Part shown: positions 21,510 to 27,814 of the stretch, piece after piece
How positions within the stretch are numbered: position 1 is the first letter of the stretch
Layout of the letters: each line of letters begins with the position of its first letter
Assembly (NCBI GenBank): GCA_051453625.1
Contig: JBOZIK010000001.1
Coordinates: 74,525,025 to 74,552,838 of the forward strand
Origin: Welwitschia mirabilis
Taxonomy: Eukaryota; Gnetophyta; Gnetopsida; Welwitschiales
Length of the DNA: 27,814 nt
Direction of reading: 5' to 3'
Program-made: the position numbers and the translations under genes
The notes under the pieces: generated by a model
Told to the model about the DNA's origin: nothing
Database searches by the model: none
The model's input: only the letters and a program-made list of their open reading frames with translations

Positions 21510-22114
21510 TGTTATGATGCTAATTTGTAGGAATTTGATGGAGTATTTGGAGTACTTTTACAAGATATTTATTTAGGTTTTGATAAAATATGGATGAATA
21601 TAAAGATCTGACAAGATAAGTAACAAAACATATGATACTTTGCATTTTTAGTAGTTTCATTCTTGTTTTGATATTGCAGATTTGAAAGAAGGACTTTATG
21701 AGATAGAATAGTAACTTACCTTGGAGAAAATAATAGACTAAGAGCATCATCCCCATCATCGTCCCAATCACACAAAGGACAACCACACTATTGACATGAA
21801 TAGAACCTACAGCATAGACAATAACACACAGGACATATGGTGACAAGTCATTATTCACTTTTTTGTTTGGATGACTAACAGGATTACGACATCGAGAATA
21901 TTTATAGGTAAACCATATAACTGATAGTAGCATATGGGCATACTACTCAAGCAATTAAGATGGCATCATCCCCTTTGTCATTTAAATGATAGCCAAAATG
22001 ACAACTATTTTCACACTTTCACATTAAATGTCATTGTAAATGGGATTAAATAATCCATGTGGATTATTAAGGTTTCTATTTCTTCCCTTTAGGGTTTTAC
22101 CTCTAATGAAAAAC

Positions 22115-22123
22115 TATAAATAC
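22115..22123 (+). promoter_or_regulatory. TATA box of the 3' LTR
   Basis: TATAAATAC, the counterpart of 9782-9790. In the 3' LTR it could drive readout into the right flank, though nothing downstream looks like a gene. Confidence 0.55.
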
Positions 22124-22422
22124 TATTCTCCTCCTTTATTTCCACTTCATCTTTTGTACCTTATACTTGTGAAAGATGAATGAAGGGCAAGAGATTCATC
22201 CTGTGTTGTAGAAACCAATCACCTTGGTGTCAAGCTGTGTCTTTTTTATTAAGGTGTTGTTATTATAACTATAAGTGAATGATTATTCTATTTTCTCTTT
22301 AGATTAATACAATTTCCTTTCTTATTTCATTATGGTAAATGTACCTTATGGTTTAAGTAGGTTAAGTTAGTAACAAAATTTGATTTATTTAGATCATAAG
22401 GGCAACCTTTGTTAAGGTTGAT

Positions 22423-22985
22423 CTTGATTAGTAATAAGTTTTCATTGCATTTCCGTTTCATTCCATATTGCATTCTATGTTCTACTTGATAGTCTTTGTA
22501 ATAGAAAGGCTGGAACGCTAGTCCTTATGACAGAAGGATTAGGATCTAAGTAGAATCTCATCTCATTTCTATTTCCATTCATTTGCACTTCATATTCATC
22601 CATCTTGCATTGCATTTACTTTACTATTTACTTTTAGTTAAGTAAAAGTAAAAATACCAAAAACTNNNNNNNNNNNNNNNNNNNNNNNNNNNNNNNNNNN
22701 NNNNNNNNNNNNNNNNNNNNNNNNNNNNNNNNNNNNNNNNNNNNNNNNNNNNNNNNNNNNNNNNNTTTCATTTCATATCACATTTTGCATTTTCTTACTT
22801 GGATGGATCTCATAGTTTATATTGATTAATAATTAGTAGACACCCTTCTTACTTGATATAAATTATAGAGAAGTAGTTTTTGTGATAGGAAGATTAGGAT
22901 CTAGGTAGGATCTAATTCCATTTATATTTCCATTTCCATCCATTTGCATTTCATTTTCATTTATCATTGCATTTAGTTGTTTGAT
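22423..22985 (+). repeat. Tandem repeat inside the 3' LTR, ~355-bp period including gap
   Basis: Unit 1 (about 22423-22665) and unit 2 (hidden start to about 22985) share ordered landmarks: a TTGATTAGT start (seen for unit 2 in the 5' LTR at 10092), AGGATCTAAGTAGAATCT at 22541 against AGGATCTAGGTAGGATCT at 22896, then TTTCCATTCATTTGCA, then CATTGCATTTA. The 100-N gap lies between them. Confidence 0.65.
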
Positions 22986-23180
22986 TCCTTTCAACTTTTC
23001 TATGATAAAACGACTAAAAATATTTTGGCAAATCAATTTTATAACTCTAATCCTAGTGCCTTTATTGGATTATGACATTTGGATGAACTCCCATCTATAC
23101 TAGAGTGTGCTTTCTACAAATTACTTGATCTATAGATTTACTTGAAGGATTTTCATATTGCATAAATACACACTACAACA

Positions 23181-25249
23181 TATGAAAGCTAGATCTAAAA
23201 GAAAGATTATCAAATTAAATGTTAAAGTAAAAACATCACTCATTCAATTCTAAGTATAAAAAGTATAATATTCATTACTTAATATCAAAGTAATGCACGA
23301 AGAACATGTAGGACCTTATTATCAAAATAAGTAAAGCATACAATCCAAAAATGTGCTCATGTTAAATGAAGAAGCATCATGCTAGCTTCACATCTAGTCC
23401 ATTCCTATGAAAGACTAAGAAAGAACTCATGAATAAATATCTAATATCTTAAATATCATAAGAAAGTTACTTCTTTATATGAACTGAGAAAGAATATTTA
23501 TAGATCTAGATTAAGGTTTCTAATCATAGTTTTTAAGACCTCATGAGATCATTATAAAGAATTCCAAAATTACATAAAATAGTTCTTTAGTCATTAGGTT
23601 AAATTGAGGGTTTCTTCTTAGAAAATATTTCTTATTCATATTCTATTTTCAAAATGATTGAAATTGATTGCTTACATTAAGATAACCTAGGAAGATAAGA
23701 ATGGTACTATTCTAATCCAAGATACTAGTGCCAAAATGACTAGTACTAGTTCCACTATCAATTCATGATGCTCGTTATGTCATATTTATCTTAAAAAATA
23801 ATAGTATTTAGGCATACTAGTAGTAAAACATGATTTTAATGGTCTTAAGTAAAATAAATGCATGAAACTATCATGATGATTAATTAAACTTACTAGTAAT
23901 TCCTTAATTTCTTATCAATTTTTGAGTGTCATCATACCTTCCAACCAATCATTTTCTAGTATTTTAGTAAAAATGCATGCTAAAAAATAGATAACATGTC
24001 AAAAATTACAAATCATTTCAATCCAGTATGGAAAGATGAAGGGTCCTTTAGAAAAAAAAAGATTGGATAATATGATATAAAATTACACTTTATGTAAATT
24101 ATATAGCATGAAACATACTTATTTTAAGTTCAAATGTCCCTCCCTCTAGCAAAGTTGAACTTTATCCTTAGAGTTTTTAAGATGAAAAATTTGAACGTAA
24201 ATACAATGAGGAATGAATGATTCATGTGTTAATGTGGTTTAAGATGAGCTAGAAAGGGAAACAAGTAGAAATAAAAATTTGTAATGCATGATTAACTAGG
24301 AAAGATAAAGTTCAAACTAATTCAAATAAAAAATCAAGGGTAAAAACTATAGTTATAATGTCTTAAAATTATAAATCTACAATATGTCATTGCAAAAGTT
24401 TAGAAATAACTCAAATAGATATGATTATTTAAAATGAAAATGTAAAATATGAATTTAAATTGGTAGGTTTCCTATAAATTTTTGACATGGACTTAAGTTC
24501 TAAAAATATAGTAAATGTAATCAAAGTATCTTTGGAAAATGAGAGTTGTTTACATAGAAAAAGGTATTGGCACTAGTTATGGATGCCAAGAACACCAACT
24601 TTGTTGATAATTAGATATTAATTCAATCCTACATTTTAGAGCCTGATAGCTAAATGAAAATGTTTAAAGTTGCATGATAATTTATAACAAAATCCAATTC
24701 TTAGATAAGAGAACTTCACATTGATTTTCTATTAAACATAAAAAATATTTATAATAAAGCAAGATGAAATTACAATGTAACTATTAGAACCAAAAAATAT
24801 AGATGAAGAAGAGTAAGAGGGAGAAAAGGTGAGAAACATTTAACCCATGGATCTTTTATGAAAAGCTAACTTTAAAGTGTCTCATCCATTTCTTCTTACT
24901 TCTTATATAACATTTTGTTTCTTTGTAATCTTTTTAATCTTTACCATAATTTTTCAATATAAGTCCTATAGGATTTGAGGACTTCCTCTAGAAAAGTATC
25001 TCTTGAAGTAGTAAGGAATGTCTGTGGATATTAAAAGTATGAGTGGAAGAAGGTAGATAATAAAGGGTATGAGAAGTTTTAACCAATGGGAGCTTTCCGC
25101 TTTCTTCTTATGATGGGTGAAGAGTATGAAGAAAGAAGAATATAATAAGAAGAAGGAGTTCTTTGTTATTCTTCTTGAATTTCTTGGAAACCCCTTAGAA
25201 TCCAAGCCTAATTCTTACACTTCCCAAGTTAAGTAGTCTTTCTAGGAGT
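23181..25249. other. Right flank, no recognisable gene
   Basis: AT-rich, without convincing coding sequence. A 79-codon minus-strand frame (24966-25205) has a hydrophobic middle but no start context or domain I recognise. Purine/pyrimidine-biased text near 24129-24178 may be the 3' end of another retrotransposon on the minus strand (see findings). Two loosely similar stretches near 24828-24870 and 25065-25110 (GAGAA..TTTAACC.ATGG) suggest a further old duplication. Confidence 0.45.
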
Positions 25250-26008
25250 GATGGTTTTAATGAAGGTTATATTCCATTCCCTAAAGTCTACGAGTTAGGG
25301 CATTGAAGACCAAGTCTGAAACTAAGAAAGGGAGAAGAATATTGCTCTTACAAACCATATTGTTGGCTATATTATCAAAAAGACATTTGGCAATATCAAA
25401 AAGGTTTACTATCTTAGATAATCCTAATCATATCAACGTGATTACTATAGGAACCAGTTACATGAGTGGTGGGTAAAACATTTCAAATAAGGAATCTAAA
25501 TAGTGCAAGTTGGTTTTCTAGAGGTANNNNNNNNNNNNNNNNNNNNNNNNNNNNNNNNNNNNNNNNNNNNNNNNNNNNNNNNNNNNNNNNNNNNNNNNNN
25601 NNNNNNNNNNNNNNNNNNNNNNNNNNNNNNNNNNNNNNNNNNNNNNNNNNNNNNNNNNNNNNNNNNNNNNNNNNNNNNNNNNNNNNNNNNNNNNNNNNNN
25701 NNNNNNNNNNNNNNNNNNNNNNNNNNNATTGTTTTAATGAGTGTTTTATTCCATCCATTAAAAGTTTAAGGTGTGAGCTAAGATAATGCAAACCAAGTAT
25801 GAAACTAAGAAACTAAGAGGAATATGACTCTTGTGGCCCATAGTTTTGGCTATAGTATTAAAAAGGCATTTGAAAATATCAAAAGGTTACTAACTTGGAT
25901 AATCCTAATCATGTCATGGTGATTACTATATGCATTAAGTATATGAAATATGGGGAATCATTTTAAATACTAAACCTAAAGAGTGAAAGCTCATTTTTCT
26001 AGAGTTAT
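25250..26008 (+). repeat. Two ~280-bp direct repeats ~480 bp apart around a 201-N gap
   Basis: 25250-25526 and 25728-26008 align over their whole length. Shared blocks are GAAACTAAGAAA, TTGGCTATA, ATATCAAAAGGTT-like words, GATAATCCTAATCAT, GTGATTACTATA and TTTTCTAGAG. By eye they agree at about three quarters of positions. The left copy ends at the gap (25527-25727) and the right copy begins at it. I recognise no coding function in either. Confidence 0.75.
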
Positions 26009-27814
26009 TTACAACATAGATCTTCTTTTTTTATTAGGTGCATAATCCACATTAAGAGTAGCCAAACAATAGCTAAAGGATTTTGTAAGAATATAAGGTA
26101 AACTATCATGATGCTCTACTCCTAAGAAGGCTTCTAAATCATTTAATAAAATAAAAAAGAAAGTGCATTGAATAGAGTAGTGGATTACCTAGGGGTTATC
26201 TTCATAGGTTGTTACATTTCTATAGAACTTTAAAACATCCTTTGAAAAGTAGAATGTACCATATTCTTTGAGAAAATGGTCCCAATTCCTTGCTTGAATA
26301 TTATGAAAGTAGAATCATGTAAAATAAAAGAAATGATGTAATTATCTTGTTCTCCAAAAATGGGCCTACTATTTCACTTATGATGAATTAAAAGAATATA
26401 ATAGAAGAAATAAAAAGAAATGAAAAATAAAATAAAAATGAAAATAAAAGTTAAGAAGTTAAAAAATAATGTGAAATAATAATATTCAAAAGTTTAGCAT
26501 GAAATAAATCTTAGCAAAAATTTAAAAATTAAGATGACACCTAAACAACACCATAACAAAAATTAGATGCATAGGAAAAAAGAACAATAGTGATGTAAGT
26601 GAGGTTAGGTAGCAATACTAGTTTAACATTAAGATATGACTTAAGAAACCTAAAGCAATCTTATAGTTACATTGAAGTCATAGTAAAAACAATTCCTTGA
26701 TGTGGTAGATTTGGAAATTATAGGTTTTCATAGAAAGTTAATTAAATGAGGACCATTAGATGAAAATATATTATCAATGATCTAGGTTAATTTTCCTTGA
26801 ATCTAAACATAAATAGATGAGTAATACAATGTGTTTATTGGTGTGCTTTTCATAAAAAGAAAAATTAAAGGATTATAGCTTATAATAAACCATGAAAGTT
26901 AGTAAAAATGTGATGAAGTGGATGAATAAAATTCAAACCCTACTATGCATCCTATGAATAAATGAAAAAAGATGAAAATACAAGATAAGGCCCTTTGTTT
27001 ATTTACATAATGTAGATTGATCCTTCACCAAGATAAAGAAGATTCTAATTTAGTAAATATTTGTAAAATCATAACTAGCTAAAGAATATCAAATCCAATT
27101 GTTAAAATAAGCAAACACAAGATTTCTCCAATATTATCTTCACTTCATTTCTTTTCCTCTTCTTTTATGAGAATTTAAGTTTTAAGAATTTAATTATTTT
27201 TATCATTTAGTGTTGTGATACCTCCTTCCAATAGATTTAACATGTTATATAATAAAGATTTAGTGCTCCGTTAATAGAAATAATTCATATCCTCAATGTA
27301 AATAAATTTATTAGAAATAAATCATTAGAGATACATTGCTAATAGGAATTAATAGCCTAAATACAATTAACTAAGCCAAAATAAAAAAAATCATTAAAAA
27401 AATATGTGCTAAAGATTCAAGATTGTTCTTGACATTTCTTAGTCTTATTATTATTTTTTAACTTTTGGTATTCATGGAAAATTAAAGGAGCCATTATCTC
27501 ATTAGCCTAATAGAGAAATTAATCTCATCCCCATAAATTCCTTAAAGTAAAGAATCATAATGAAAGTAGAAAATCAATCATTTTCATTTGTTTGTAAATT
27601 GGATATTTCTAAATGCATGCAAACCTTAAGAAAGAAATCAAACATGTAAAGATAAAGTTAATCAAAATGTAAAAATTCAAAAACATTTAACTAAACTTTG
27701 ATAAGATGAAAGATTTCTTTATGCATTATTAAAAGTAAAGACCATTAATTACAATCAATGAGTCTCTTTAATTCATAAGATAATGAAAGGGATGGATGAA
27801 ATGTAGATAATGAA
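26009..27814. other. AT-rich right end, no recognisable gene
   Basis: No open frame of note. An A-rich low-complexity tract lies at about 26390-26480 (AAATAAAAAGAAATG-like words). Near 27090-27115 there is a faint match to a minus-strand copia primer-site/LTR junction (see findings). Confidence 0.45.

Larger units (their letters stand above)
9176..23180 (+). mobile_element. Athila-like Ty3/gypsy LTR retrotransposon, decayed
   Basis: Two related LTRs (9176-10540 and 21510-23180) share TGTTG...CAACA-type ends and flank, in gypsy order, a primer site, gag, aspartic protease, RT, RNase H and integrase. Assignment to the Athila group rests on the tRNA-Asp-like primer site, the long LTRs, the FMDD reverse transcriptase with FLDGY and RMPFGLCNAP, the pre-RT block (KKLPKGLKY ... 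RRLNPALK), the YHPQ-NGQV integrase and the KVNGQRLK tail. TATG occurs just outside both ends, consistent with a decayed 5-bp target-site duplication. By eye the LTRs agree at roughly three quarters to four fifths of positions, so the insertion is old. A gag-PR-RT block is present twice (see the copy A and copy B entries). The internal region contains N gaps, so its true length is unknown. Confidence 0.9.
21510..23180 (+). repeat. 3' LTR of the Athila-like element
   Basis: 1671 bp including a 100-N gap (22666-22765), from TGTTATGATGC to CACTACAACA. It aligns with 9176-10540, including the TATA region (22115-22123), and carries roughly 300 bp that the gap hides in the 5' LTR. The following bases are TATGA, compared with TTATG before the 5' LTR. 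A 137-codon frame on the opposite strand (21520-21933) lies wholly in the LTR and has no recognisable product, so I do not call it a gene. Confidence 0.88.

Noticed and set aside
21520-21933. 137-codon minus-strand open frame
   Set aside because: Lies entirely within the 3' LTR, has no recognisable domain, and the matching part of the 5' LTR does not support a conserved frame.
24966-25205. 79-codon minus-strand frame with hydrophobic middle
   Set aside because: Could suggest a small membrane protein, but the sequence is purine/pyrimidine-biased and low in complexity, with no recognisable family or promoter.
25466-25791. Three overlapping open frames through the 201-N gap
   Set aside because: Mostly unknown bases; the short real parts show no domain.
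1-27814. Search for CRISPR arrays, tRNA or rRNA genes, bacterial operons or a novel defence-like system
   Set aside because: No regular spacer-repeat structure, no RNA gene signature and no intact gene clusters; the content is plant retrotransposon debris.

Overview
The window looks like heterochromatic, intergenic DNA from a flowering-plant nuclear genome. It is very AT-rich and nearly free of CG by eye. Its recognisable content is decayed LTR retrotransposons of plant lineages (a Ty3/gypsy Athila-type element and Ty1/copia elements, one SIRE-like). There are nine runs of N, five of them exactly 100 long, so this is a short-contig scaffold. I found no intact host gene, no RNA gene and no CRISPR array. 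The species cannot be named from the sequence.

Layout. (1) 1-5267, minus strand: 5' part of a SIRE-like copia element, with LTR (4133-5267), tRNA-iMet-type primer site (4119-4130), gag (start near 4069, zinc knuckle at 3160-3201) and protease (about 1885-2160). It probably runs off the left edge. (2) 5268-6440, minus strand: fainter remains of a second copia polyprotein, best seen as the integrase zinc-binding region at 5658-5860, apparently cut by the insertion of the first element. (3) 8189-8680: about five diverged tandem copies of a ~98-bp unit. (4) 9176-23180, plus strand: a 14-kb Athila-like element bounded by LTRs with TGTTG...CAACA ends. In order it holds 5' LTR with TATA box, decayed tRNA-Asp primer site, leader, gag, protease, RT (copy A), a 100-N gap, a second gag C-terminus/protease/RT (copy B), RNase H, integrase, a 2-kb non-coding stretch with polypurine tracts, and the 3' LTR. 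(5) 23181-27814: flank without recognisable genes, a ~280-bp sequence repeated 480 bp apart around a gap, and faint hints of further retrotransposon ends.

The parts of the gypsy element once formed a Gag-Pol cycle: the LTR promoter makes genomic RNA, tRNA primes on the PBS, Gag packages it, protease matures it, RT/RNase H copies it and integrase inserts it. Every domain now carries stops, frameshifts or lost key residues, mostly explained by C-to-T or G-to-A transitions, so the element cannot move by itself. The most useful observations are structural: the duplicated gag-PR-RT block with unequal decay, two sets of exactly duplicated contig ends inside integrase (assembly artefacts), a 16-bp duplication that alone explains a gag frameshift, and a tandem repeat inside the LTR. 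I saw no convincing sign of a novel biological system.
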